A DNA stretch of 64,000 bases from Terebella lapidaria (lineage: Eukaryota > Annelida > Polychaeta > Terebellida > Terebellidae): positions 16,696,868 to 16,760,867 of the forward strand of contig OX424555.1 of the NCBI GenBank assembly GCA_949152475.1. Reading direction: 5' to 3'. The position numbers and the translations under genes were made by a program. The number at the start of each line of letters is the position of its first letter. Within the stretch, counting starts at the first letter, position 1. Below, in pieces: positions 23,524 through 36,255 of the stretch. Under the pieces are notes generated by a model. That model was given only the letters and a program-made list of their open reading frames with translations, did no database searches and was not told where the DNA came from.

Positions 23524-24594
23524 GTAAGCGTCAGGGAATGTAGTAAAAGACATGTGTAGCCTCTTAGCAGTGCACAGCTCGATTCCAATGTTGGGAATGG
23601 GAAGTTTATTTGAGTTTATTTGTAGACATACATACTGCAATTATAGTCACTGTTCTGTGAATAGCAAGATCAGGGACTTTCCAGACTCAAAATGGACAAT
23701 TTTCAGACCCTTTCCAGACCCTGATCAATTCCAAACCCCTATGCACGATAGCTCGTCAATATAAATTTAACATGCTACATAAACCTAACTTGTACGCTTA
23801 GGCTCCATTATTCACACCTATACATATAGTGTTCGACTTGTAAAAAGACGAAAGTTTTTGGGGTGAAACATTTTGTCAAACTGCATCGAACGGGAAAAAT
23901 CGATATAAAATATATTTCCGCAAGGCATTTTGCACTCTGCCACCAGTACCGAGTGGAAAATCGATACAGAGAACAGCGGTGTTTTGACATCTCGTCCCTT
24001 TTTGCCTGTTTTCAATTGACTGTCATACCTATATAATTCCATAAAGATTGTGTAGATTTGAAGAGATTCATATGTCTTCATGCAAATGCCTGTAATAGGT
24101 TGATACATACATTTATGCCCATTCGATCATGTTCAAAACTTCATGATTGCAAGTAAACTGGGTAAGAAGGGATCCGTTACGTGCACAAATATTTTTTGAC
24201 CAACTTTTCCCCCCCGACCATTACCACAATTTGAATGGTCGGCAATACGTCCTCATTCAAAATGACATCTTTCGGAACAGTGCTCAAGCCATGATGACAT
24301 CAACAAGCCATCACCTCAGAGTCGGGGAATTCCAGGGGAGCCGCTGTCTGATCGGTCAAACCTATCGAAGTACTCGCAATATTTTGCGGTTGTCAGACAT
24401 GAAGAAAATTTGAGAACAATTCACAAAACTGGACTATATACATTTTTAGTGATTGCCTCCATCTGCTTGTTGACACCCAATTTTTATAAACAAATGCTGC
24501 GGTACCATTGCAGGACCGGACCAACGCATATATCCATGGGCCGTTTTAATCGTATTTGAGTATGTCGCCTCCTCATGGAGGCGACAACAAGCAT
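23524..24594. other. Unit-B-specific stretch of about 1.07 kb
   Basis: Unit A joins directly from AAGCTTAA to AAGTATCACAAC (about 7918-7930) where unit B has this stretch. No inverted ends or target duplication are visible, so it is either an insertion in B or a deletion in A. Two short open frames (23818-24108 minus, 24147-24413 plus) show no motif. Confidence 0.45.
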
Positions 24595-24599
24595 CACAA

Positions 24600-25545
24600 C
24601 AGCAGAACTCAAGGTTTTGTGTGCGGCCACGGGGACAAAATAGACTGGAACCAATACTTGAGGCTGAATGAAAATAAAAACATAAAGGATGAATGAACTC
24701 AAAACCGTTCCGTGGTTAAAGGATCATAAAAAAAACAAATGCTAATCCGATTGAAGTCCATTGAGGAGTTTGCTAATAATATAAACATAAATTCGAACCC
24801 GTGAACTAGTATTGTAATAACCCTATCGCCGGAAGCAGAATTCCCTCTCACAGAGACCAGTTATCGCATATATTCATCACTACCCTGATACCGCCATCAC
24901 TGGGGTGGAGCTTGTCCATGCGTAAATTGATTATTACTCGCAAGTTTTGTCGACTTGTCTATTATTCATGCCAAAAGGTGTTTTATTTGCACTTTAAACA
25001 ACGGATCATGGTATGTGTTTTTCTTGCTCACTATTTGCTACTTACTTGTGTTGTAATATGAGTTTGTGACATAATATATGGGAAATGTCATTGCTGGCTT
25101 GACTCGGTAGCAATCAGTCCACGCCTGGGCAAGCTCCTCGTCAGTGGTATCATGGGGCCAAATTATATTAACATATATAGTGCGGCTAACTCCACACAAA
25201 AACATCAGAATACAAAGTTACGTGTGCGGCATCCGGAACAAATGAGACTTGAACAATACTTGAGGCTGAGTGAACACGAACACATTTAAGGATGAGTGAA
25301 CACAAAAATCGTTCCTTGATTAAAGGATAATAAAAATAAATGATATTTCAATTAAAGCCTATTGATCAATTTGTTAACAAAAGAAGAAACCGAAACCCGT
25401 TTTATAACTACCCTCTCGAAATTCTCTCGATCCCACGGATCTCACGGAGATCAACTGTCTTAACTATTCCTCACCACCCTAATACCGCCACTACTGTGGT
25501 GTAACTTGTCCATGCGTAAGTTGATTTTCACCCGCAAAAAAGTAT
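24600..25545. repeat. Diverged direct duplication of about 350 bp
   Basis: Sequence at about 24600-24960 and about 25210-25545 shares, in order, CAATACTTGAGGCTGA, TTAAAGGAT, ATACCGCCA and CTTGTCCATGCGTAA. The two copies are roughly 610 bp apart and 80% similar by eye. The left copy is the end of unit B. Confidence 0.6.
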
Positions 25546-26340
25546 ACTATCAAGCTATCTTAACTTATTAGTTTACTCTCTTCAATCGAGTACGTTTTGT
25601 CGTGGAATGCTTCTCCATAATACTCCATATAAACTCTTAGAATATGCCTCCTTCAATCCGCTTTTTTCACACAACTCGGGGACTCTGAATTTGACCTCTT
25701 GTGTTGGGTGAGTTTCAAGTCAACAGTAACATGCGACATCATACAACCGCACTACAATATCACACGAACACCTATGATATCACATTAGTGATGCTACATG
25801 GATATCACAGTGATCTCACAACTGTGACCTGTTTCGTCTGAGGTTGAGGTGTAGTCACCATAACATAGGATATGACATCACACACATGATATTGCTGGGA
25901 TATCACTATGATGTAGTAAAAATGACCGACATTTAATTGATATATGAAATAATTGTTAAAGTTGGAATTTGAGACTTTTGCAGCCTTATGCTTGATGTAA
26001 GGGATATTTGTATCTATTTTTGTAGTCCGCATCTGTTTTACTAATATATGATGTATGTCAGACCTATTGATGTAGACCAGGAGTTGTCGTGGGACTGATA
26101 CCACTGCAATCTCACCCTTTAGATATCTGTGTTGTTCATGTTCGTTTATAGTGATATAACTGAGACATAACGGAGGAAGTCACAGTCATTTTGGTGAATA
26201 TAATGCTGCAGTACGAGTGATGCTTACTTGAACTTGTATGCAATATCCAGGCACAATTTCATCCTCCATCATACACTAACATCTGAAGCGAAACCTCTGA
26301 AACCATGTTCGCTATCATTTTGATCTCAGGCAAAGCAAAA
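25546..26340. other. No gene; cluster of GATATCAC motifs
   Basis: About 25770-25910 holds several GATATCAC/TGATATCA words. Open frames here are short and featureless. Confidence 0.4.
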
Positions 26341-26634
26341 ATTAGCCCAAGGGCTAAGAAAGGTTACCGGACAATATACATTTTAGATATTAGCCTTTTG
26401 TCCAGTGACCTTGAAAATAAAGTCACTGATAAATTCAAGGCCATGAAATTTTCAACAAATATATCACTTCTAGTATGTCCACAATAAATTCCTAAGCTGT
26501 AAAGTCGATAATAAGTGAGACATTAGCCATTCTGTGATGTCACTTTGAAAATGAGGTCAAAGTTCAAGTTCAAGGTCAGGAAAATATTCAGTATATATCA
26601 TTCCTCTATATTCGCAATTGATTCCTATGCTGTA

Positions 26635-27143
26635 AATGTAAGTATCAATCTATTACCACCAATACAATCAGATTTTGATGATGCCAATAAGAAACGTAAA
26701 ATACTACATTTTGCAATAGAAACAAACAAAGCCCGACCCGAGTTTATCCAAAGACACACTGGCGTCTTCAGGGGCAGACAATGTGTTAAATGTAGTTGTT
26801 ACTACTGTACACCAGATGGAATTAGTATACAACTGCCCAACAACCTATGAAAATAATTTAGAAATCCTAATCTAACCCCATGGAATAGATACATGACAAG
26901 TACAAAAGTACCCAATCACAAGCCCGAAGGCTACTGAGTTGATGGTATCCTCGAGGACAGATTTAACGTCCGCCAGCAGTGACACCGACTCAGTGGTATA
27001 AATGTAAGTATCAATCTATTACCACCAATACAATCAAATTTTGATGATGCCAATAAGAAACGTAAAATACAACATTTTGCAATAGAAACAAAGCCCGACC
27101 AAATAGTTTATCCAAAGACACACTGGCGTCATCAGGGGCAGAT
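26635..27143 (-). mobile_element. Satellite piece (1.4 monomers) inserted in the 134-bp array
   Basis: Begins TGTAAGTATCAATC, the standard satellite terminus, and stops inside a second monomer after GGGGCAGA. The interrupted host unit resumes as TGTAAAGATGATAATAAG, and TGTAAA is repeated on both sides, a possible 6-bp target duplication. Opposite orientation to the three large arrays. Confidence 0.75.
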
Positions 27144-27757
27144 GTAAAGATGATAATAAGCGACATATTAGCCATTTTGTTCTCTGACCTTGAAAATGAG
27201 ATCAAAGGTCAAATTCTAGATCACCAAAATATTCAGCATACATCATTTCCTATATGTTCACTATGGACCCCTAAGCTGTAAATTTGATAATAAGCGAGAT
27301 ATAAGCCATTTTGTATTCTGACCTTGAAAATAAAATGACTAACCTTGAAATTTAGGTCAAGGGTCAAATTCAAGGTCACTAGAATATTCAGCATATATCA
27401 TTTCCTATATGTTCACAATTGATTCCTAAGCTGCAGAGTCGCTAATACACACGTAGATATTGGCCATTTTGTCCTGTGACCTTGAAAATGAGGTCAAGGT
27501 CAAATTCAAGGTCACGAGAATATTCAGCATATATCATTTCCTATATGTTCACAATTGATTCCTAAGCTGTAAAGTAGATAATAAGCAAGATATTAGCCAT
27601 TTTGTTCTGTGACCTTGAAAATGAGGCCAAAGGTCAAATTCAAGGTCATGAGAATATTCAGCATATATCATTTCCTATATGTTCACAATGGATTCCTAAG
27701 CTGTAAAGTCGATAATAAGCGAGATATTAGCCATTTTGTCCTGTGACCTCGAAAATG

Positions 27758-27904
27758 AGGTCAAAGGTCAAATTCAAGGTCACGAGAATATTCAGCATAT
27801 ATCATTTCCTATATGTTCACAATTGATTTCTAAGCTGTAAAGTCGATAATAAGCGAGATATTAGCCATTTTGTCCTGTGATCTTGAAAATGAGGTCAAAG
27901 GTCA
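27758..27904. promoter_or_regulatory. DR1 nuclear-receptor-like sites in the 134-bp units
   Basis: AGGTCAAAGGTCA occurs perfectly at 27758-27770 and 27892-27904, and with one or two changes in most other units (for example about 27200, 27355 and 27617). This is a direct repeat of AGGTCA with one spacer, as bound by RXR/HNF4-type receptors in other animals. Presence is seen; function is not shown. Confidence 0.4.
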
Positions 27905-28445
27905 AATTCAAGGTCACGAGAATATTCAGCATATATCATTTCCTATATGTCCACAATTGATTCCTAGTCTCTAATCTCAATATTAAGTGAGATATTAGGC
28001 TTAATGTGTCCCATTATAAAGCATAGGAGAATTTAACATGGGAAAGTCCCATTTGGGCCGAGTTTGGGCCCAAAATGGCCCACTTCGAGCGATTCAAGGG
28101 CAACGAAATTTATACATGTCACTGAGGTACATATGAGGAGTGTTATGCATGAATAAGAAAAAAAGTTACTGAACAGATTTTGAGAAAACGACAGCCAAAG
28201 TCCAAAATTGGCCATTTTTCGGCGAAAACGGCCGCCATTTTGAAATAATTGCGAAAATAAAAAAACTAAAAAATACCTCCCTCTCGAAATATTTTTAGGC
28301 ATTTTTGTGCAAAATTTCAGAAAGATTTGATCGTAAACTTTAAAGATAAAAATGTAGACGGACGACGACGACGGACGACGACGGACGACGGACGCAACGC
28401 CACGGCAATAGGTTATCGGACCACAGGTCCGGTAACCTAAAAAAT

Positions 28446-28690
28446 CTAGCCTGGACTTACTCATCCGAGTGGTCTCTCGTCCTATTATAATGACGCATGA
28501 TCAAAGACAGCTTAGCGAGCTATGCATGTACCATGCCACGAATTCCAAGTTCTATGCTGACTTACTACTGAGTGTCACTAATAAGCCCTCCAAGGGCTGG
28601 ATGCTACTGATGATTTTAATGTTATCTGTTACTTTTTCTTTATATGTATGCATGTGTGACGTTAATAAACAAATATTACTACTACTACTG
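28446..28690 (+). mobile_element. Probable LINE 3' tail
   Basis: Ends GTTAATAAACAAATATTACTACTACTACTG, broken here as GTTAATAAACAAA then ACT repeats, which looks like a non-LTR 3' end with a short tandem tail. The upstream 200 bp are open (28469-28741) but show no conserved domain. Confidence 0.35.
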
Positions 28691-31600
28691 AGTCATATTT
28701 TATTACTGATATATTTTTCATTCAAATCTCTTAATATGTAAATATGCTTTGACATCAGATATCCGGCCGCTAGATCGAACGATGTTGTGGGAAATTTCTG
28801 CGGCGCACGATGGCCCAATTCTGCATCGCCTAGTGGGACAAGTATGCAGCGTATTTGGAAGCCGATACATCAAAGAAACTCATGTTTTTCACCTAGATCT
28901 AGACTAGAATAAAAGATACAACTGTGTGTGAGTAATAAAGTGTTGGTTCCATCATCTTCCAAATTGTGGGTGACCGACATTCGATTATAAGGAAACAACT
29001 GATGGATTTATGCGCGATAAAATGGGGAAATACACATTCAGCTGGCTTTTTTTTGGCAAAAAATATGCGATGTCACTCTGGTGATCGCCGTTAACGATCA
29101 GCCTTGAGCATGTAGAAGGTAACTACTCTACCTAGTTTCTTTGTGTATGACGCCGATTAGATATTATCGGCAGATAATTATCCATCGATGTTTGCAGGAA
29201 AGAACAACCTCGTGTCGTCTTTTCAAGCAACCGATTGCGCACTGTACATACAAAATATTATATAAACGGTAGTATTTCCCTGTATTTCGTGTAGCGTCGC
29301 ATCACCGGTCTTAAACACACCTCTGTTTATAATACAACTTGATATGGGGTCTTCAAACGGATTGTCTAAAATGTCACTTCATCAGCTTCACACTTGTAAT
29401 AAAACATGAGCTGTTTTGCTCTATCTCACATGATTATTCTGTGCAATATGACCGCGTATCATCTGTGCAACTTTAGTTGTGAAACTTTTTATTACAAATG
29501 ACTCGAGAGAAAAAAAAACTTGATATTGAAGCCATGTATCTTGGCTCAGGCACCTGAGCTAATGCCCGAAGATCATGATGGATGCATAAAACGTAAAACC
29601 TGCTGTGTAAATTCCATTTGCTCACCAGGAGACATCATACTATGTCATGTGTCGTGCAAAGCCAAGCTTGCAGTCAGTTCGATTGTCGTCGTGGTTCCTG
29701 AACGTGACGCGAGTAGTTTAAAGTCATAGTAGCAAGGTACCATTATATGATTTTATTCCTGTTCACATAAAGGCATTGTGGACATTTGGTGATGGAAAAT
29801 GTGTTCGCGTTAATTGGTAACTAACAACAGCGACATAATGGAGTATATTGAGCCAGTATTACAATCGCCTTCTCCAGCCGATGAAAGAAATAGCTTCGGC
29901 AATTTCCGTACTCGTGACGTCAGTTGAGGCAGAATGTGCTTTGATGGCTGGCCAAAAACGTAAAATACGTAATTTGTTGGCCAGCTCGAAGAAGGGAAAA
30001 TCACCTCTATTGCATGCTATTCAATAGAAAACACACAAAAACCAGCAAAAACTGGACATCCTGCAGTTCAACAAATCTCCGTTCTGGGTGAATATATAGT
30101 GCTGATTCTAAATATCAAGACAAGAAATGCCGTATTTCTGCCATCTCACCCGTTCACTTGAATTGTCAAACATACATCAGGGGATTGAATATGCACATGC
30201 AGTTTATCTTGCTGGCTACATGTACTTTCAGGCCTGCCTCAACTGACGTCACAAACCACGTGACCCACACTAAAATCAGGATCAAAATCTTCGGCAATTT
30301 ACGGAAGGAGTGCCTATTTGATTCCCTATCTCTAAACCCATTGATTGTAATTGTAAAATTCGTTCGAATTTATGGAAAACTATTCATAATAGTCTAAATG
30401 AAAAGCACTTTCATCGGCATGCTACTAGGTCTTTAAAAGGGACAACAGTTGTGACTATGTTCTCACAAATCACTTCTATATGATATATTATAAAAAAAAA
30501 CCTGACCTCAGAGACTACGAAAAAGGCCAAACTACGACAGATGATCTAACCATTCTAATATCAAACCGAACATAAGCATAGTACATTTGTATACTATTAA
30601 ATTGGACAATATTTTGACAACCAAATGGCCAAGCGATTTCAGTGTTGTTGACATGATTGTTATATCTTTCATATCACAAATATAGTACTATGAGACAAAT
30701 AAAAATTATGTCTATCTATTGTCTATCCTGGGTACTTGGGCTATACTTCATATAGACTCAGCCGTGAAGGCAGTGTTACCTTCACCCCCACAAAATTACT
30801 TTCAAATACTAATAAGGATTGGAAAAGTATGAGACGGACTAAATGGTATGTTTTCAGTGAACAAATAGTATCACGGGGCAATACAAGTTACTTGAGCCTA
30901 AACGGCACTGTCTATCTCATTTCTTTTCATTCAACAATAATTGCCAATTTCTGAAAGATTCGAAAATATTGTCATCTGCGTTAAACAACATGGTGCTAAA
31001 GATTGTATTCCTATGTTGTCAGATATGGAGCTCCACGATCAGTGCATTGTCATGGAAGTGGATATCACCATCCCCAGGTGAAATGATCTGGTCACTGTAA
31101 AGTTTATAGATCCACCAATGTCAGAAGAGATTGATGAGAGTGATTCCGACTCAAACTGTAATATAAGAATCCAGATTGAATGATGTATCTTTAAAGTCAC
31201 AAGAATCCGAACATCTGTAATATAATAGCCTTAGATTGATCGACGAGTTTTATATTCATCCAAGCTCGGTTGATAGACACGTTGTAAATATCCTATTATG
31301 TCATGTGTCGGCATTGACATGGGTCCTATTTTTGTGACATATGATGTAAAATCAGCAAATTGCAAGTATTGATGCTGCAAATTTGTGAACTACTTGCTGA
31401 TCGGCATGATTTCAGATCACTGACTGATGTGATCAAGTAAAAATGAATAACATACATCAAATAGCTCAGTGAATCGTTAGTTTATCGTTAGCTGATTGAA
31501 TTAGGTGTTATGGTTATTAAGTGTGATAGATGCTTCGGGGACCTCAGACAACTGACTAGAGTTATTGAGTAATTGTGTGCTGTGCCACTGAGAAGTGTTC

Positions 31601-31900
31601 CAATATGTATAATGGAAACAGTTTGACTTGGCATTAAATATAAATGATTGTGTTTGTTTATTTTCTTTTTACTTTTATCTTTTCGGACTTTCAGTGACTT
31701 CATCATAACCATATATTAATGGTCGAAATATATATATATTATACATGCTGAGCGATCAATAAGGGTCACTCGAGTCTGACACTATAGATACCTAACGCGG
31801 AGCAAACATTCTGCTACTTGACCTTTCCTTTTATTGGTCATACCATCATTCCATTGCGCTGGAATACAGACACAAATGTTATTTTATATTTCATCAATAC
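28691..31900. other. Gene-poor stretch
   Basis: No coding region supported. Contains a structured inverted/direct repeat (listed separately) and scattered short frames, none with a motif. Confidence 0.45.
29894..30305. repeat. Inverted repeat nested in a direct repeat
   Basis: GTGACGTCAGTTGAGGCAG (29914-29932) has a perfect 19-bp reverse complement at 30234-30252. Outside them CTTCGGCAATTT (29894 onward) recurs in direct orientation at about 30289. Between lies a 9-bp hairpin (GCTGGCCAA...TTGGCCAGC, about 29949-29985). This looks like a small inverted-repeat element with a long flanking duplication, or two facing copies of a short promoter-like block containing CRE-like TGACGTCA. Confidence 0.5.
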
Positions 31901-33254
31901 CAAACATATATGTGGAATCGGGCATCTTAGTCAACAGGTCAACTGAAAGACCGAAGAGCGACATTGACAACACTAACTGACACTGAGATGGGTAACAGCA
32001 TGAGATCAAAACACAGCTTTGGGCACAGATATGGAAGCAACACAGCTATTCTGGGCACAGACATATCATATCAAAATGTCCAGACATCATGAGGCAAAAG
32101 CCGACAACAATTTGGAAGATGTCATAAGCCTAACAGAATATATCATTTCGGTTTGATATAATGTATGTAATTTAGGTGTATAAGTAATAAGTGTCCCGAA
32201 TATAAGACGAACATATTAATTTTCCAAGAAAGGTGGATTGATATTTAGCAAAAGGTCGATCTGCCTAGACGCATGTGATGTGGCACAATGGCTTTCCCTT
32301 ATTGGCTGTTCATTGCTACAACAGTCAACATTCTATGATTCGCTTCCCCGTAAGAAATATATATCTAGCATTGAGTGGCTGAGTAAGAATCAACATATAT
32401 AACCACGAACCCAATGGTTAAGTTTCAGTGACCCCTATGAATATGATGTACTATTCAGGCACATGATGGAAGTAGGGGGACACAACCTCCGAGGGAATAT
32501 TGTCATTACTCCCCCATAACATAGGTTTATTGTGAGAACAGACGATCTCAATAGTCCTGCACACTTTCACATCTGGCTTCAATACTGACATTCACATTTT
32601 GGTGCAAATTCGACCTGCATTGGAATGTCCATTGAGCCCATTAGTCAATATAGAAGGAAGGCTTTTTCACATTGATTGCTGATTCTTTTTTTCGGGGAAT
32701 GTAAATACTGAAATACATTCCAGGTGCTGGAGTACTAGAAAGCTCAGATGAATTCAGTGACAGTGTCAGTGCAAAAAATTGAAACCTCACCGCATGCCAA
32801 CTCAGCATTTTTTTGGGACAATAAATAAATTCAATGTGTAATAAATTCATCAAATAATCGGTCATTTGAATAATGTGTGCATATTCCAGGTGTAAAAAGT
32901 TAGACCTCAAATAGATATCTGACAAATTACGCCCTTATAAAAAAATTGCAATCTTTTGGGATATTTATTGTTTCCTTTGGAAAGATTTTCCAAGATGATT
33001 AAAATCAACTCCGACAGTTAATTGGAACCAATTACCACTGCGATACTTTGTTTACACACGAACACTCCCACCTGCTGTATCCGTTTCTGTAAACAAATTT
33101 TCAAGGTAAAAAGATTAGTGACACTTCATTATTCACTTCACTACTGGGTGCGAGGATGTGTTGATTGCTATGCCAATCTAGGCATGCAGCAAAAACATGA
33201 ACAACGAGACAATCAGAGATTGCAGACCCTCGCCCTTCAGATTTAGTCACTAAA
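31901..33254. other. Left part of unit C, no gene
   Basis: Homologous to 38.7-41.9 kb and 45.9-47.3 kb; shared landmarks are CACAATGGCT, CTATGATTCG and TGTGTTGNNTGCTATG. Marks the beginning of diverged unit C. Open frames differ between the three copies. Confidence 0.5.
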
Positions 33255-34310
33255 ATTAGGCGATAATTGAGAGTTTTGGTCTTAAGACCATCGGTTGTAC
33301 GCCATACGATTGGGAATTGGCCAAAGAAAAATACAAAAATAGGTTGAACATTTAATATTGATTAGAACCGGAGTTATAGTCAATTATGTGATTTTATTTT
33401 TGCAGTTGCCATGGCAACCGTTTTCACCCGATTTTGGCAGAATTTGAAAGGGACTGAGCCATTACCATAGCACTCCAGCCCTATACATTTCAAATCTATC
33501 GGACCGTTTGCCTTTGAGTTATGAGCGCAGACATTTGCACTGAAACGTCGCTGGCCAAAAATAACCGAAATCGTGACCCCCAATTTTTCGACATCCGGCG
33601 ATAATGGAGAGTTTTCGTCGTACGACCATCGGTCGTACACCAAACGATCAGGAATTGACCAAAGAAAAATACAAAAATCGTTGGAAAAATTAATATCAAG
33701 TAGAACCGGAGTTAGAGCCAATTATGTGATTTTTTTTTTCCGTTGCCATGGCAACCGTTTTCATCCGATTTTGGCAAAATTTTAAAGGGAATGAGCCAGC
33801 ACCATAGCACTCTTGCCCTATAAATTTCAAATCGATCGGGCCGTTTGCCTTTGAGTTATGAGCGCAGACACTGAAACGTCGCTGGCCAAAAAAATTTGAA
33901 ACCGTGACCCCCAATTTTTCGACATCGGGCGATAATAGAGAGTTTTGGTCGTACGACCACGGGCCATATATCAGATGATCAGGAATTGGCCATAGAAAAA
34001 TACAAAATTAGTTAGAAAAATTTATCTTGACTAGAACCGGAGTTATGGTCAATTATTGATATTAACATTTTCCGTTGCCATGGCAACAGTTTTTGTCCGA
34101 TTTTGACCAGATTCGAGGAGGACCGAGCCACTGAGATACCGCTTCATCCCTATGTTGATCGGACCATTTTCCTTTGAGATATGCGCGCGGACAGACAAAC
34201 AAACAAACAAACAAACAAGCAAACAAACAAACAAACAAACAAACATACAAACGGACAGACCCAATTGCAATACCCTCTGCCCCTATCGGGGCGAGGGTAA
34301 TTACCGACAG
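33255..34310. repeat. Three tandem units of about 335 bp with palindromic X-boxes
   Basis: Units start near 33259, 33598 and 33930 with CGATAATNGAGAGTTTT and include GAATTGGCC...AAAAATACAAAA, AGAACCGGAGTTA, and GTTGCCATGGCAAC at 33405-33418, 33742-33755 and 34074-34087. The array ends in an AAAC run (about 34196-34247) and CCCCTATCGGGGCGAGGG. A diverged relative lies at 51.82-52.73 kb. Confidence 0.85.
33405..34087. promoter_or_regulatory. Perfect RFX-type X-box palindromes, one per unit
   Basis: GTTGCCATGGCAAC is the symmetric form of the RFX consensus (GTNRCC...RGYAAC). It appears unaltered in all three units although the rest has diverged, and again at 52601-52614. Binding is an inference. 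Confidence 0.4.
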
Positions 34311-34550
34311 TCAGGTTTGATAGCTTACTATGTATTTCCTTTCTTATGTTTAGATATCCAATCGTTTCAATACCAAAATTCCTTGTACAAATTGCATTGT
34401 GCCATACAGCAAGAATCTTCTGAAATTTCAAATTCATTTCTGTATCATTATAGTTAGTCATTAAAACGGTCATGTTATAATTTATACTGGTCTCCATTCT
34501 GTCGAATTGCTTGTCGTTAAACATATGTGATTTACATAGTCATATGCCAT

Positions 34551-34841
34551 CTAAGCGTTTCTATAGCTTCGCTCATTATTATGTCTTGTTCGAATCCCTT
34601 AACACTGCCATAAATATGGTCGTTTTGCTGTCGGGTGCGTTTCACTGACAAGTAGCACCAAATCGTTCCCACGAAAGTGCAAACCTCACCAATTTACAAG
34701 GCAGTTCCAGCTAGTATTTTCCGAAAAGGTGACGGTACTCCAAAGTGATCAACGCAAATATTGCCCCTGACACCAAACAAGCCATCCCAGTGCAAGCTCG
34801 GCGACTTGCCACTTATAGGGGAAAGTCCTCCGCCATTCCAT
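34551..34841 (-). pseudogene. 98-residue protein family, copy C (broken)
   Basis: Starts MEWRRTFPYKWQVAELALG like the intact copies, then loses frame by a single-base deletion in the first membrane segment. A second small deletion lies further on. Homology continues to the expected end. Flanked on its right by the same leader sequence (TCCACTAG...) as other units. Confidence 0.75.
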
Positions 34842-36255
34842 TACTCCCGATGTGTTTAGGTGGTAATCTTGCAAGTTTGATTTAGGTGGTAATCTTGCAA
34901 GTTTTCCCGGGTTTGTGAGGTGTCAAAATCGATAAAGTCGATTGTTTGCCACTTTAAGACAAATTTTCGGCTAAGTTTTCTTTAGATGAGTATCCACTAG
35001 ATCTAGTTAGATCTGAGAACCACGGATTCACAAATTATGTTATTAACCATTAACATGCTTGCTGAAGTTTTTAGAATCCCAGCAAGTGGCATTAAACAAA
35101 ATATGTTTGCATGCAGCTAAATGTAAGCAAGTATCCTCCAAAGTTGTGTAACATCTTATATGTAAAGTTCTACATTGAGTTTTAAACCATACTTTCATTG
35201 TTCTCGTAGGTGTTTAATCAATGCGGTATGATGGTTTAACACCTGTCGTACGCGGCTGAGTAGTTTTCTGTATGGTTTTAAAATAGAGAAACCCCTCGAG
35301 TGACAGTGAGTTATTCAACATAGTCTCGGTCTGCCGTCCTCGACCATGTTCAATAACCCCTGTTCTCTATTTCTTGTGTTTTCGTATTTTAAGCCTTGTT
35401 GAAGCTTTGTCTCACAACAAACGCGTTCCCGATGTGTGCTATGCGTAAGTCAATTTTGTTGAGTTGCTGTGATGAGTAAAAGGTGATCCAAATGGCACTA
35501 TGAGCAATGTCAAGGCCAAGTTAGGGGAAAACGTTAGGGGAAAATACCAAATGTTCCAACTGTGCAATGGGTGTATGGACAAGAGACTCGGTTTTATTCG
35601 CTCGGAATACTTCGTACGTTGGTATTGGTTCCATGTTTATTATCCACAGTTTTTGTGGAATGAGATATAAATCGACTGGCAAGCTGATACTAGATAAGAG
35701 CGGACTTACATGTTGATTGGCATGAAAGACACATGCTCGATTTATCGATAGCATTAGGTCAAGGACAAATTTACAAGGGATAAATTGTATATATAAATGT
35801 TGAAGCAAAAGCCTGGGAGGGACACTATTTTTTTCTTTATATACCTTTCCAAATCATACCATGGTGTACCGTCTCATTAAATGTTCCACAGTGTTATTGA
35901 GAAACCAGTTCAGCCCATAAATGACTTACTACACATATTAAATGTGGATAATACCCATGTCTTGTGATATTTGTTTTCTTCAGTGGAGGATTTATGACCA
36001 AGGTGACCTCGGGAGTGCTGGGGTGGAATGTCGAGTGGAATGTTGATCAAGTCGCCCAAAGGATCCATCTGCGTGGAGGCTGCGTGACCTTTATACTAGT
36101 ATATATACAGCAGTATTTTTTTTTTTTTTGCAATGACGCATTACTGGCCTCAAGCGCACTTCGGCCCGTGTCATATCTAGAATTCTATTTCATGAATTTT
36201 GCTGATGTAAACTAATTGCTTAAGATTCTTTCATTCATTATATTTTTTCACTAAT
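34842..36255. other. Upstream part of unit C
   Basis: Contains 35521-35808 (minus), an open frame whose 3' half resembles 55974-56309 in both DNA and peptide (xxMEPIPTYEVFRANKTES against DVESIPSIKYSEQTK), so probably a dispersed repeat. Also holds the unit C version of the small conserved frame (about 36003-36060, MDPLGDLINIPL). No complete gene. Confidence 0.4.

Larger units (their letters stand above)
26361..28438. mobile_element. Element with inverted AGGTTACCGGAC ends and 134-bp internal tandem repeats
   Basis: AGGTTACCGGAC at 26361-26372 is matched by its exact reverse complement at 28427-28438. The right one forms part of a hairpin whose 12-bp arms have one mismatch (about 28410-28438). 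Between them are about nine tandem units of about 134 bp, best preserved from 27200 to 28000, then a 400-bp unique tail with a GACGGACGACG run. Similar tail-plus-hairpin repeats are common in mollusc DNA (recollection). The array is interrupted by satellite at 26635-27143. Confidence 0.6.

Noticed and set aside
28033-28464. 143-codon minus-strand frame
   Set aside because: Reads through the dispersed repeat tail and its GACGGACGACG run; no domain.
33380-33914. Frames in the X-box tandem units
   Set aside because: Peptides simply mirror the tandem DNA repeat and differ in length between units.
34049-34524. CLFVCLFVCLFVC-type frames
   Set aside because: Translation of the AAAC microsatellite.
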